Shown here piece by piece: positions 18,252-27,370 of a stretch of 64,000 bases of DNA; position 1 is the stretch's first letter; each line of letters begins with the position of its first letter. Under the pieces are notes generated by a model that saw only the letters and a list, made by a program, of their open reading frames with translations, was not told the DNA's origin and ran no database searches. Source of the DNA: UBA8437 sp964646205. GTDB lineage: Bacteria > Planctomycetota > Planctomycetia > Planctomycetales > Planctomycetaceae. The position numbers and the translations under genes were made by a program. The stretch is taken from positions 1 through 64,000 of the forward strand of contig CAZYAZ010000009.1 of NCBI GenBank assembly GCA_964646205.1. Direction: 5' to 3'.

Positions 18252-18280
18252 ACGCTATCGGAATTGACGAAAATCGTCAA
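18252..18280 (-). promoter_or_regulatory. Promoter candidate with overlapping palindrome
   Basis: The minus strand reads TTGACG (18280-18275), 17 bp, TAGCGT (18257-18252), about 75 bp before the LRR gene ATG. The -35 is half of a perfect inverted repeat, TTGACGA-AAA-TCGTCAA (+ strand 18264-18280), which could be a repressor site. It could instead be a short hairpin after the DUF1501 gene that ends at 18333. Confidence 0.35.
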
Positions 18281-18332
18281 CTCGCGTCAGGCGGCCGTCT
18301 CTTGCGGGGCGTGCGCCGACCGACAACGTCCG

Positions 18333-19787
18333 TCAGGCCAGGACGTCCTGGATCACCTGTCGCGGTTGCACTCCGGTCAACCGCTGGTCGAGACCCTCGT
18401 GGAGAAACGTCAGCCGTTCGTGGTCCAGGCCCAACAGGTGCAGGATGGTGGCGTGCAGGTCCGAGACGTGCAGGCGATGTTCCACGGCCTGGAATCCGGT
18501 TTCATCCGTCGCCCCGATCCGCTGCCCACCTTTCACGCCGCCACCGGCCAACCACATCGTGAAGCCGTAGTGGTTGTGGTCGCGTCCCGGCTTGTTCACT
18601 CCCTCGCTGGTCGGTGTCCGCCCAAATTCCCCGCCCCAGATCAACAGGGTCTGGTCCCACATTCCCTGCCGCTTCAAATCGGCCATCAACGCGGCAATCG
18701 GCTGGTCAATTTCGAACGCGTGACGACCGTGATTGTCGGGCACATCGACATGCGCATCCCAGGAGTCTCCACCGCCTCCAGAATACAACTGGACGAAACG
18801 AACCCCTCGCTCGAGCAACCGACGAGTCAACAGGCACTGGCGTCCAAAATACTCGGTCCGTTTGTCGTCCAGCCCATAGAGCGACTGGATCGATCTGGGT
18901 TCGGACCCGATGTCCACTGCCTCGGTCGCCTCGGTCTGCATCCTGTAGGCCAGTTCGTACGATGCAATCCGGGCAGCCAGTTCCGAGTTGCCGCCCCGCA
19001 ACTCGAGGTTTTGCTGGTTGAGTTGGTTGAGCAGATCGAGACTGCGACGCTGGGTCCCCGCAGCAATGCCCTCGGGTCTCTTGAGGTTCAACACCGGGGC
19101 CCCCTGGCTGCGGAACAGTGTCCCCTGGAAACGGGCCGGCATGAAACCACTGCTCCAGGCACCCGCTCCACCACGAGGGCCGCCACGATGGTCGGTCATC
19201 ACGACATAACTCGGCAGGTTGTCGTTGAGATTCCCGAGCCCGTAACCCAGCCAACTTCCCAGGCTGGGACGACCGACCACGATACTGCCGGAGTTCATCT
19301 GCAAGATGCCCGGGCTGTGCGTGGGTGTCTCGGCGTACATCGAATTGATCACGCACAGATCGTCAGCGAACTGTCCGACGTGAGGAAACAGGCTGCTGAC
19401 CATCAGTCCGCTGTCGCCGTGAGGGCGGAAGGGAAAGGCCGAGGGAGCCAGTTTTCCAATGGCTCTCCCGTTGGACCCGATCTGCAAACCGCCATCGAAA
19501 GTCTTGCCCTGGTGCTTCTCGAGCGCCGGCTTGTAGTCGAACGTGTCGACCTGGCTGGGCCCACCGTTGAGAAAGAAAAACACGACCTGCTTGACCGTCG
19601 AGGAGAAGTGGGGGGACTTCTGGCTGGCAGGCGTCGCAGCCGGGCCGGACGCCAATGCGTCCTCACGGGTCATCAAGTCCACCAGCGGCAACCCGGCGAA
19701 TCCTCCACCCCACTGCCAGAGGAATTCACGGCGGGTGTTGCCGCAAGGAGCCTGGTTGGGAACGAAGCTTGTCGGTGTGTTTGTCAT
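18333..19787 (-). CDS. DUF1501 protein, subtype paired with DUF1549/DUF1553
   Basis: 484 aa. The ATG at 19787 lies 2 bp after the upstream stop and gives the Tat-type leader NTRREFLWQWGGGFAG (Arg19-Arg20). The much longer in-frame extension to 19973 overlaps the upstream gene and is rejected. Landmarks are FFLNGGPSQVDTFDYKPALE, WGGEFGRTP near residue 383, GRDHNHYGFTMWLAGGGVKGG and HATILHLLGLDHERLTF. The near-zero spacing to the 1016-aa cytochrome-DUF1549-DUF1553 gene indicates one operon and probably a shared complex. Exported; activity unknown. Confidence 0.93.
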   Translation of the reverse strand: MTNTPTSFVPNQAPCGNTRREFLWQWGGGFAGLPLVDLMTREDALASGPAATPASQKSPHFSSTVKQVVFFFLNGGPSQVDTFDYKPALEKHQGKTFDGGLQIGSNGRAIGKLAPSAFPFRPHGDSGLMVSSLFPHVGQFADDLCVINSMYAETPTHSPGILQMNSGSIVVGRPSLGSWLGYGLGNLNDNLPSYVVMTDHRGGPRGGAGAWSSGFMPARFQGTLFRSQGAPVLNLKRPEGIAAGTQRRSLDLLNQLNQQNLELRGGNSELAARIASYELAYRMQTEATEAVDIGSEPRSIQSLYGLDDKRTEYFGRQCLLTRRLLERGVRFVQLYSGGGGDSWDAHVDVPDNHGRHAFEIDQPIAALMADLKRQGMWDQTLLIWGGEFGRTPTSEGVNKPGRDHNHYGFTMWLAGGGVKGGQRIGATDETGFQAVEHRLHVSDLHATILHLLGLDHERLTFLHEGLDQRLTGVQPRQVIQDVLA

Positions 19788-19789
19788 GA

Positions 19790-22700
19790 CTAATCGCTGT
19801 ACACAAATTCGTTGAGGTTGAGTATCACGCGGCAGACCTGGACCAGGGCCTGCTGTCGTGCCGCGGCAACGGTCAGCGGTTGACGGGGTCGGCCCTGGTC
19901 GACAACGCCATACTTGGAACCGAGGTGCTTCCAGACGCTCGCCAGTTCGGCCTCCGTGAGTGCCCGGTCCCACACCAGCAATTCGGCCACCAGGCCGTCC
20001 CAGTATTCGCTGTCCAGTGTTCCCTGTCGGCCAATCGTCCAGCCGGTGTCCAGTTTCCGACTGGGCAATGCTGATCCCAGTTGGTCGAGCAATCGACCAT
20101 TCTGAAACACACTGGCATTGCCCGACTCGGCGATTCCAGTGAGCACAAACGGCACGGCCGGCTTGGCAAGCACCAGTTTGTCTCGGAGAGCGAACGCGTC
20201 GGTCAGGCGGACACTGCGGCCCCCCTTGGCGGCAGCCGTGGTCCCCAGGAATATCGATGTCGTGCTATTTCCACGTCCACCATTCCAGTTCCCAATCAAG
20301 TTGCGGTGCGATCCCTTCGGACCACCCGCCGGCCGGTCGGTCACCACCGCCAACACCGTGAACTGTTGGCCGGTCACCGGAGGAGCATTCAGTTCGAACC
20401 AGTCCTTGCCCTGGAAATTGATCGCACTGTGCTTGCCGAGGGCCTGGGCCACCTGCTGGGGATCTCCGTGAGCAGTCGCCACCAGGGACCCGACCCGGCT
20501 GGACCACCGCGACACGTGTTTCTGATCGTTGAGTGTCACTCCGTGGGCGGCATCCAGCCACAGGGTCAGCCCCGATTTCACGATCTCGGCCGTCTTCTCA
20601 TCTCCCGTTTTCTCCCGGCCCAGGCGGCGACGGTCCTCGTCCAACAACAGACTCGTCTCGTTGGACAGAAACTTCGCCAGGCTGGCCCGTTCACCGGAGG
20701 TCGGCAGTCGACCCAACGCCAGCCGAAATCCGTGATCCAACTGGGCCTCCGCAGACGGCCCCGCCTCCGCAATGATTCGATCGGCAAAGTGCCGGGACTG
20801 CCGGTTGACAAATTCGCCGTTGAACAATTCCAGCGCCTGGGGAGCGACGGTGGTCACCTCGCGACGATCGGCACTGCGAGCCGTGTCACAAAAATCCAGC
20901 GTCTCGAGAAACGGGATGACCAGCGTCCGTTTCAGAAACGAGTAGACCGTCCGCCGGGACGCCTCGGTCTCGTTGAACGGTTTCCAAACCCCCGCCGGGT
21001 TGTAGCCGCTGCGGAGAGCATCCTTGGGAATGAACGGGTACATCGGCGCACCGTAGAGACGATCGTTGAGCCGACCGCTGACCGCCAACATCGAATCCCG
21101 GATTGCCTCGACTTCCAGTCGACGTACTGGAAAGTGCGACAACAACAGGTTGTCGACGTCCTTCTCGGAATTGGCCGGAATCGCCCGCTTGCTCGTGGCG
21201 TACGTGCGGCTGGTCATGATCAACCGGTGCAGTTTCTTCAGGGAATACCCCGCCTCCTCACGGAACCACTCGGACAACCAGTCGAGCAATTCGGGATGAG
21301 TCGGCAGACTCCCACGCACACCGAAATCGTTGGCCGTCCGCACCAGGCCGGCACCAAAATGGTACTGCCAAACCCGGTTGACGATCACGCGACGCGTCAA
21401 CGGGTTGTCCGCGGCCATGATCCAACGGGCCAGGGAAATCCGACGACGGCTGGTGAACTTGTCGGCCGTGTCAAAGACCGGCTGCTTGTCGACCAATGCC
21501 GCGGGGACGGCCGCCGAGACCACCTCGCCCAACTGATTCGGGTTGCCGCGTTTCAACAGATGTGTCACCGGCGGTTTGGGAGAGGGTTCAAAGAAGAAAT
21601 AGCCCTTGGGCTGTGTCTTGAGATCCTTGCCAGCAAGTTGATCGGGAGGCAGTGCCGCCCGTGACAGTTCGGCACGCCCCTTGTGCTCGCGTTTCAACCC
21701 CCGGAAGACGGCGACCATCGAGTAGTAGTCCTTGGCAGTCAGCGGGTCGAACTTGTGATCATGACATCGAGCACATCCGATCGTCAGGCCCAGGAACACC
21801 TGCGACGTGGTACTCACCATGTCGTCGAGTTCGTTGTACAACTCGGCAATCACCTCGCTCTTCTGGACACTGGCACCGCGCTCGGCATCCCAGGGCCCCA
21901 CGCGATGGAAGCCTGTCGCCAACACCGTCTCGGTCGTCGCACCGGCAATTTCATCTCCGGCAATCTGGTCAATGACAAACCGATCGTAAGGTCGATCGGA
22001 GTTCAGCGCACCGATCACCCAGTCACGGTATTTCCAGGCCAACGGTTTGACCCCGTCGACCTCGTACCCGTTCGTGTCGGCATAGCGGACCAGGTCCAGC
22101 CAGTGCCGTCCCCAGCGTTCACCGTAGTGGGGATTGGCCAGCAGGCGATCCACCACACGAGCAAACGCCTCGGGAGTCGCCTCGGTGGAAAACCGGTCGA
22201 CGGCCCCCGGATCGGGTGGCAACCCCAGGAGATCCAGCGACGCCCGTCGGACCAGGTGCCGGGGTTCGGCGCGGGGAGAAGCCGTCATCTGTCGAGCCTC
22301 CAACTCGGACAGGATGAAGTTGTCGATCGGGTTTTGCACCCAGTCCAGGTCGCTGACCCTGGGCACCTCCGGTCGGCGAATCGGCCGCAACGACCACAGG
22401 CTGAGCCGATCGGCCTGGTCGTCGATTCCATCCGGCCACGCCGCTCCGCGATTGATCCATTCGGTGATCAGCCGGATCTCGTCTGGCCGCAACGCGCGTC
22501 CTTCACCCTCCGGTGGCATCCTGGCGTCACCGGGGCCACGTCCCTTGACCAGCCGCACCAGCAAACTCATCTCGGCCTGGCCTGGCACCAGGGCCCGTCC
22601 CGTCTCGCCTCCCTTCATCGCCAGGGGCTTGCGATCCAGCCGAAACTCGCCCTCGTCACTCCCTGGACCATGACAACGGAAACAATGGGCCTTGAAGATC

Positions 22701-22840
22701 GGACGAATGTCCCGCAGAAAGTCCGGTCCCTGTGGCTTGACCGGCTCGGCAGCCGACACGTGACCGAACCCACCCAAGACCACCACCGCCACCACGGTCC
22801 ACGCGACCCGACCAGCCATGTCACACATCAATTGTTTCAT
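19790..22840 (-). CDS. Planctomycete cytochrome C + DUF1549 + DUF1553 protein with nested LamG
   Basis: 1016 aa from the ATG at 22840, which starts a signal peptide (VAWTVVAVVVLGGFGHVSAA-E). The frame is open to 23011 without a good signal. The PSCyt1 domain has Cys53/Cys56/His57 (CFRCHGPGSDEGEFRLDR). DUF1549 includes NFILSELEARQ, LLGLPPDP and GERWGRHWLDLVRYADTNG, plus a second CxxCH at Cys356/Cys359/His360 (CARCHDHKFDPLTAKDYY). DUF1553 follows (VNRVWQYHFGAGLVRTANDF, LEVEAIRDSML, TVAPQALELFNG). A LamG-like domain of about 200 residues (LTLWLDAAHGVTLN ... LVAELLVWDRALTEAEL) interrupts it just before the terminal VILNLNEFVYSD. It is exported and co-transcribed with the DUF1501 gene 2 bp downstream. 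Confidence 0.94.
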   Translation of the reverse strand: MKQLMCDMAGRVAWTVVAVVVLGGFGHVSAAEPVKPQGPDFLRDIRPIFKAHCFRCHGPGSDEGEFRLDRKPLAMKGGETGRALVPGQAEMSLLVRLVKGRGPGDARMPPEGEGRALRPDEIRLITEWINRGAAWPDGIDDQADRLSLWSLRPIRRPEVPRVSDLDWVQNPIDNFILSELEARQMTASPRAEPRHLVRRASLDLLGLPPDPGAVDRFSTEATPEAFARVVDRLLANPHYGERWGRHWLDLVRYADTNGYEVDGVKPLAWKYRDWVIGALNSDRPYDRFVIDQIAGDEIAGATTETVLATGFHRVGPWDAERGASVQKSEVIAELYNELDDMVSTTSQVFLGLTIGCARCHDHKFDPLTAKDYYSMVAVFRGLKREHKGRAELSRAALPPDQLAGKDLKTQPKGYFFFEPSPKPPVTHLLKRGNPNQLGEVVSAAVPAALVDKQPVFDTADKFTSRRRISLARWIMAADNPLTRRVIVNRVWQYHFGAGLVRTANDFGVRGSLPTHPELLDWLSEWFREEAGYSLKKLHRLIMTSRTYATSKRAIPANSEKDVDNLLLSHFPVRRLEVEAIRDSMLAVSGRLNDRLYGAPMYPFIPKDALRSGYNPAGVWKPFNETEASRRTVYSFLKRTLVIPFLETLDFCDTARSADRREVTTVAPQALELFNGEFVNRQSRHFADRIIAEAGPSAEAQLDHGFRLALGRLPTSGERASLAKFLSNETSLLLDEDRRRLGREKTGDEKTAEIVKSGLTLWLDAAHGVTLNDQKHVSRWSSRVGSLVATAHGDPQQVAQALGKHSAINFQGKDWFELNAPPVTGQQFTVLAVVTDRPAGGPKGSHRNLIGNWNGGRGNSTTSIFLGTTAAAKGGRSVRLTDAFALRDKLVLAKPAVPFVLTGIAESGNASVFQNGRLLDQLGSALPSRKLDTGWTIGRQGTLDSEYWDGLVAELLVWDRALTEAELASVWKHLGSKYGVVDQGRPRQPLTVAAARQQALVQVCRVILNLNEFVYSD

Positions 22841-22913
22841 CACGACCTCACCACCACCTCGCCGGTTCAACTCAACCAGCCATCCTACCAAGCCATCACC
22901 CCTATCGTCGGGC

Positions 22914-24251
22914 TCAGGCGACACCGTCAAAGAGTTCGGTCCGAAAGATCCCCTCCTGCTGCGACAGGTACTCGTCTCGCGACATCCCGGGCGTGAACTC
23001 TTGAAGCACACGACGACCGGTATCGGCGTCGTCGGCCAGCAGATCCACAGCCATCATCGCCAGTGTCTTGGCCGGTGACACGTAGCCGTTGTCCTTGTCC
23101 GCGATGTGCCAGTCGACACTGTGTGGCTCGCCATGAGCCCCTGCCATCACCGGGTGCAGGACCGGCATCAGTTGGCTCAGGTCACCAGCATCGGTCGAGC
23201 CGCCACCGTGCGGATAATCCCGATAGCCATCCTCTTCAAAGAGGGTCGCCGCGTTTTCACGGAACAGGTCTCGAAGAATCGGATCGTTGTTCAATGGCAG
23301 GTTGCCCGGCACCGTATCGATCTCGACCCGGCAACGCATCGCCATCGCCGCACCCTTCAGGCAGGCGTCCACCCGGGCCGCAGCGTCCTGGATGGCTTCG
23401 GCTCGCTTGGCTCGCACATAAGTCTCGAGCCGAACCTCCGAGGGAATCACGTTCACCAGGTCACCCCCCTTGGTGACAATCGGATGCACCCGCACACAAT
23501 CCTCGTCGCGGAAGGTCTCGCGATGCGAATTGATCCCGGCCAGCGCCAGTTGTGCTGCATACAGCGCGTTGACCCCCTGCTCGGGAGCACCGCCGGCATG
23601 AGCCGCCACGCCGCGAAAAGTGACCGTCTTGGCCAGGAAACCGTTGGAAGAAATCCCCACCCCGTGCGTGCCATCTTCCCGGGCGGGACTCTTGGTGTGG
23701 ATCATCACAGCCATATCAACGTCGTCGAAATGGCCCAGCTTGATCAGTTCCTGCTTCCCACACAAAAACGACGTCTTGCCTTCGCGAACCAGCCCCAGTC
23801 GATAATCGATCTCGACGTACTCCTCGGCCGGCACCGCCAGGAAGACAATATTTCCAGCCAGTTCCTCGGCGATTCCCGCACTCTGCAAGCCGACTGCGGC
23901 TCCCATCAAACCGGCAATCTGGGCGTTGTGGCCGCACGCGTGTGCTGCCTGTGTATCGGGATTGGCTCGCGGGTGCCCGGGAACCTGCAACGCGTCCAGC
24001 TCACCCATCAGCGCCACGGTTGGGCCGGGCCGGCCGCCGCGCAGCACGGCCTTGACGCCGGTCAAACCCAGTCCACTGTCGAACTCCAGGCCGAGGTCGG
24101 TGAACACCCCCTGCACCTTGTCGGCAGTGCGGTGCTCTTTGAATCCCAATTCCGGATCATCCATGATCGCCTCGCCCACCCCGATGATCCGATCTCGGTT
24201 CTCGTCTATCGACCGGCAGACAGTCTCTTTGAGTGCTCCAGCATTGGTCAC
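22914..24251 (-). CDS. M20-family amidohydrolase (AbgB/aminoacylase type)
   Basis: 445 aa. The start is GTG at 24251, supported by GGAG eight bases upstream; no ATG fits. The metal site reads HACGHNAQ near residue 106 (Cys/His pair), PAEEYVE near 140 and IHTKSP near 184. A peptidase dimerisation domain with GVAAHAGGAPEQGVNAL follows, and a late AHGEPHSVDWH supplies the last His. All ligands of the dinuclear site seem present. No signal peptide, so a cytoplasmic enzyme hydrolysing N-acyl or p-aminobenzoyl-type amides. It may start a transcript with the DUF1549/DUF1553 gene that begins 73 bp downstream. Confidence 0.92.
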   Translation of the reverse strand: MTNAGALKETVCRSIDENRDRIIGVGEAIMDDPELGFKEHRTADKVQGVFTDLGLEFDSGLGLTGVKAVLRGGRPGPTVALMGELDALQVPGHPRANPDTQAAHACGHNAQIAGLMGAAVGLQSAGIAEELAGNIVFLAVPAEEYVEIDYRLGLVREGKTSFLCGKQELIKLGHFDDVDMAVMIHTKSPAREDGTHGVGISSNGFLAKTVTFRGVAAHAGGAPEQGVNALYAAQLALAGINSHRETFRDEDCVRVHPIVTKGGDLVNVIPSEVRLETYVRAKRAEAIQDAAARVDACLKGAAMAMRCRVEIDTVPGNLPLNNDPILRDLFRENAATLFEEDGYRDYPHGGGSTDAGDLSQLMPVLHPVMAGAHGEPHSVDWHIADKDNGYVSPAKTLAMMAVDLLADDADTGRRVLQEFTPGMSRDEYLSQQEGIFRTELFDGVA

Positions 24252-24314
24252 GATGTGGTCTCCGGGATCGTGGAACTCAACGAATCAGACGCACGTGGCG
24301 TCGTGCCGATAAGG

Positions 24315-24323
24315 ATAGTAGCA
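24315..24323 (-). promoter_or_regulatory. Extended -10 for the M20 amidohydrolase gene
   Basis: The minus strand reads TGC-TACTAT (24323-24315), giving a leader of about 57 nt before the GTG at 24251. It lies in a 120-bp divergent region. Confidence 0.33.
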
Positions 24324-24371
24324 TAAGCAGACCATCATTCCGCCCGGCCCCACCTTGCCCGTCGCCAACTC

Positions 24372-25799
24372 ATGATCAGGCTTTTCGACACCCCTGCAGC
24401 GGCCCAGGGCAACTGGAGCCGTCGTGACCTGCTGCAAGCCGGTGTGCTCGGGGTCGGTGGCCTGGCGCTGTCCAACATGTTGCAGTTGGAATCGGTGCGA
24501 CGTGCGGTGGCTGCTCGCGTTCAGCGACCCGCCAGGAACTGCATCTTCATGTTCCTCAACGGCGGCCAGGCGCAGATGGACACGTTCGACATGAAGCCGG
24601 CGGCACCCGATGGCATCCGGGGACCCTACCATCCGATTGCGACCAGCGTTCCCGGCACCCAGGTCTCCAGCATGTTGCCGCGACTGTCTCGCTTGACCGA
24701 GCAATACACGATCCTGCGATCGGCCTCGCATCCGCTGTCGGGTCACAACAGCTCGGCCGCGTACGTTCTCAGCGGACACACTCCGGGCAACGACTCCAGC
24801 ATCCAGCCCACTCCGATGGACCACCCGACCTACGGGTCGGTCGTGTCCAGGATTCACCCGGCCCCGAATCACCTGCCCAGCAGTGTCCTGACCCCACGCC
24901 TGCTGTTCGACATGGGCTTCCCCACGCCCAGCGCTGGTGGTGGCTGGCTGGGGCGTCAATACGACCCCTTTCCGGTCGTCCGCAACCGGATGATGTCCAA
25001 GGCACCCGCCTGGAGTGGCACGCTGCCCGGCCCCCGCTCGCTGGCTCTTCCCAGCGACATTTCACACTCGCGACTTGCCTCGCGCCGCAGCCTGCTGGGG
25101 CACGTCGACACCGCTTTCACTGCCGCCAGGGACAACGCGTCGGCACGCACCCTTCAGGCACACCAGGACAAGGCACTCAATCTGATCCTGTCCCCGCAAT
25201 GCCAGGCCGCTTTTGACCTCTCGAAAGAGTCGGCCGCCACCCACGATCGATACGGTCGGTTCGAGATGGGGCAGGTCTTGCTGATGGCCCGCCGCCTGGT
25301 TGAATCGGGTGTCCGCTTCGTGACCGCCAACGCGGTGTCCAACCCCAAGAACACCCGACTGTCCTCGTTCCAGATCTGGGACACTCACTTCGATCACTTC
25401 CGGCTCTACAACGAGACATTGCTGCCCGAGTTCGACCAGTCCCTCTCGGCCTTGCTCGAAGATCTCCAGACCAGGGGCCTGCTCTCTGAAACACTGGTGA
25501 TCGTGATGGGCGAGATGGGACGCACGCCGACGATCAACAAGAACAAGGACGGGGGCAGGGACCACTGGGGCCGGGCTTATTCGGTTCTGTGGGCTGGTGG
25601 CGGGGTGAATTCTGGACACGTGATCGGAGCCACCGACAAGAATGCCGGCGAGGTGATCGACGCCAAGGCGTCGCCCGACGACATCGCCGCCACGCTCTAC
25701 GAAGCACTGGGGATTCCTCACGAGACCGTGCTCGAGGACATCGCCGGCCGTCCACGACGGATCACCGACGGCAGCCCCGTTGAAGGGCTACTGGCCTAG
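24372..25799 (+). CDS. DUF1501 protein, solo subtype
   Basis: 475 aa from the ATG at 24372. The Tat leader is WSRRDLLQAGVLGVGG with Arg17-Arg18. DUF1501 signatures are FMFLNGGQAQMDTFDMKPAA, GEMGRTPTINKNKDGGRDHW near residues 380-400 and LWAGGGVNSGHVIGATD. The tail (AATLYEALGIPHETV, RRITDGSPVEGLL) is of the solo type. GEMGRTP replaces GEFGRTP. It ends on a CTAG shared with the convergent FAD oxidoreductase gene, so both TAG stops overlap. Exported; function unknown. Confidence 0.92.
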   Translation: MIRLFDTPAAAQGNWSRRDLLQAGVLGVGGLALSNMLQLESVRRAVAARVQRPARNCIFMFLNGGQAQMDTFDMKPAAPDGIRGPYHPIATSVPGTQVSSMLPRLSRLTEQYTILRSASHPLSGHNSSAAYVLSGHTPGNDSSIQPTPMDHPTYGSVVSRIHPAPNHLPSSVLTPRLLFDMGFPTPSAGGGWLGRQYDPFPVVRNRMMSKAPAWSGTLPGPRSLALPSDISHSRLASRRSLLGHVDTAFTAARDNASARTLQAHQDKALNLILSPQCQAAFDLSKESAATHDRYGRFEMGQVLLMARRLVESGVRFVTANAVSNPKNTRLSSFQIWDTHFDHFRLYNETLLPEFDQSLSALLEDLQTRGLLSETLVIVMGEMGRTPTINKNKDGGRDHWGRAYSVLWAGGGVNSGHVIGATDKNAGEVIDAKASPDDIAATLYEALGIPHETVLEDIAGRPRRITDGSPVEGLLA

Positions 25800-27358
25800 G
25801 CGTCGGGCCAATTGTGGTTCGACGGGTCCAGCAGGCGACTCGGAGCAAAGTACGGCTCGGGGTAATCATCGGGTTCGTCATCGAGCTCGAGAATCCGGTT
25901 GACGATGCAACGGGCACCGTTGAACGACACACCGCTGCCCGACCCACACATTCCCGCCACGATCCAGCGGCCCTCCCCGTCGATCGAACCCACGATCGGG
26001 TACTCATCCGGGGTGTATCCAACCGTCCCGCTCCACTCGTTGTCCAGGTCCAGGTCGTAGGGTCCAAAATGGCCCCGCATCTCGGCAGCAGCAAACCGGG
26101 TCAGGAACCGTGACGGCTTGTTCCGACCGGCCTCCCGATCCGGCACCCGAGACCCCCCCGACCCCCACAACACTTCCTGTCCGTACTTCCCGGCAAAGTA
26201 CCAGGAACCGCTGATGCCAATGTGCGGTTCCATCGAGACCGGTCCACCGTCACCCGATGCAGCCTGCTCCTGTATCGGAATAATCGCGTCATGAAAAGAC
26301 GCCTCGATCATCGGGGTGTACGACTCGGTGGCGTAGAACACGTGACGACAGGAAATCGGCCCACGTGAGGTCTCGACCACGTAGCCCTGCTTGGTCGAGA
26401 GCACCTTCTCGACCCGAGTTCGCGTGAACAGTTCCACATGCGCGACCTTCATCGCCTCGCCCAGCAGGCTCCAGACCCACTTGGCCGGGTGCCAACTGGC
26501 GGCCTGTTTCGAAAAACCGGCCGGGTGGTTCAACCGCATGCCTGACAACTTGCGGGCCTCGGACGCTTCAATCATTGTCCAGTCGTCGCAGCCGGATTGT
26601 TCAGCCAACCGCACGGACAGCCGCAGTGCTTTTTGCTCGTCCTCGGTCCGTGCCTGCACCCAGCCGGCCCGCTTGTAACCACATCGGAATCCGTGCAGTT
26701 CGATCGCCTGTTCGATCAGGTCCGCGTTCTGGTAGGCCGCCTCGCAATAGAGCGTGGCGAACTTGTCGGCCATCGACTTCAAGCCATCCGACCGCAGGTC
26801 GGGACGCACCCGCCTCAGGTGCTTTCCGACCGTGTCACGAACCATCTTGAAATAACGTCCCATCACGACCAGCCCCTCGTTGCGACCGGAAGATCCACTG
26901 GCCGGGTCGTCCATCTCCAGGACAACCAGTCGCCGGTCATCGGGAGCTCGCCGGGCCCAGTGGTAGGCGGCCGCGGCCCCGGTAAAACCTGCCCCGATCA
27001 CCACCACCTCGGCCGAACTGGGAATCGTGGCCGACTCGTTCTCACGCCACGGATGCTCCTTCCATGGGTTCTCGTCTTCCAGCCACATGGGTGTCCGGGA
27101 CACCTTGCCCGGGATTCTCAGGCAATGCAGGGCCTTGGGCATATTGATGAACGCCTGGAACAACGCCCACCCGGCGAATTTCAACCACCGCAGGGGCCAT
27201 GGCTCGTCGCCCCACTTCACCGCAACGAAGTGCCCGGCTGCCTGGAAGTCCTGCTTCCGCAGCCCGATCAACAGTTCGATGACAAACGCCACCCGCTGCA
27301 ACAGATTGACATTGCGTTCCGAGAGATACCGATCGACCTCCCGCCTGTTCCGACCCAT
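25796..27358 (-). CDS. FAD-dependent oxidoreductase (DAO family) with N-terminal extension
   Basis: 520 aa from the ATG at 27358; a GTG two codons upstream (27364), with GGGAG before it, is an equally possible start. A Rossmann FAD motif VVVIGAGFTGAAAAYHWARR begins only near residue 118. It is preceded by an unusual leader of about 115 residues containing a hydrophobic stretch (WLKFAGWALFQAFIN). Later parts match glycine/D-amino-acid oxidase-like enzymes: GSSGRNEGLV, WHPAKWVWSL and GYTPDEYPIVGS. They oxidise amines or C-OH groups with FAD, passing electrons to oxygen or a carrier. It is the last gene of a five-gene operon behind the triheme flavocytochrome (12 bp gap), which could be an electron partner. 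The substrate is not evident. Confidence 0.87.
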   Translation of the reverse strand: MGRNRREVDRYLSERNVNLLQRVAFVIELLIGLRKQDFQAAGHFVAVKWGDEPWPLRWLKFAGWALFQAFINMPKALHCLRIPGKVSRTPMWLEDENPWKEHPWRENESATIPSSAEVVVIGAGFTGAAAAYHWARRAPDDRRLVVLEMDDPASGSSGRNEGLVVMGRYFKMVRDTVGKHLRRVRPDLRSDGLKSMADKFATLYCEAAYQNADLIEQAIELHGFRCGYKRAGWVQARTEDEQKALRLSVRLAEQSGCDDWTMIEASEARKLSGMRLNHPAGFSKQAASWHPAKWVWSLLGEAMKVAHVELFTRTRVEKVLSTKQGYVVETSRGPISCRHVFYATESYTPMIEASFHDAIIPIQEQAASGDGGPVSMEPHIGISGSWYFAGKYGQEVLWGSGGSRVPDREAGRNKPSRFLTRFAAAEMRGHFGPYDLDLDNEWSGTVGYTPDEYPIVGSIDGEGRWIVAGMCGSGSGVSFNGARCIVNRILELDDEPDDYPEPYFAPSRLLDPSNHNWPDA

Positions 27359-27370
27359 GCTCACAGTGTC

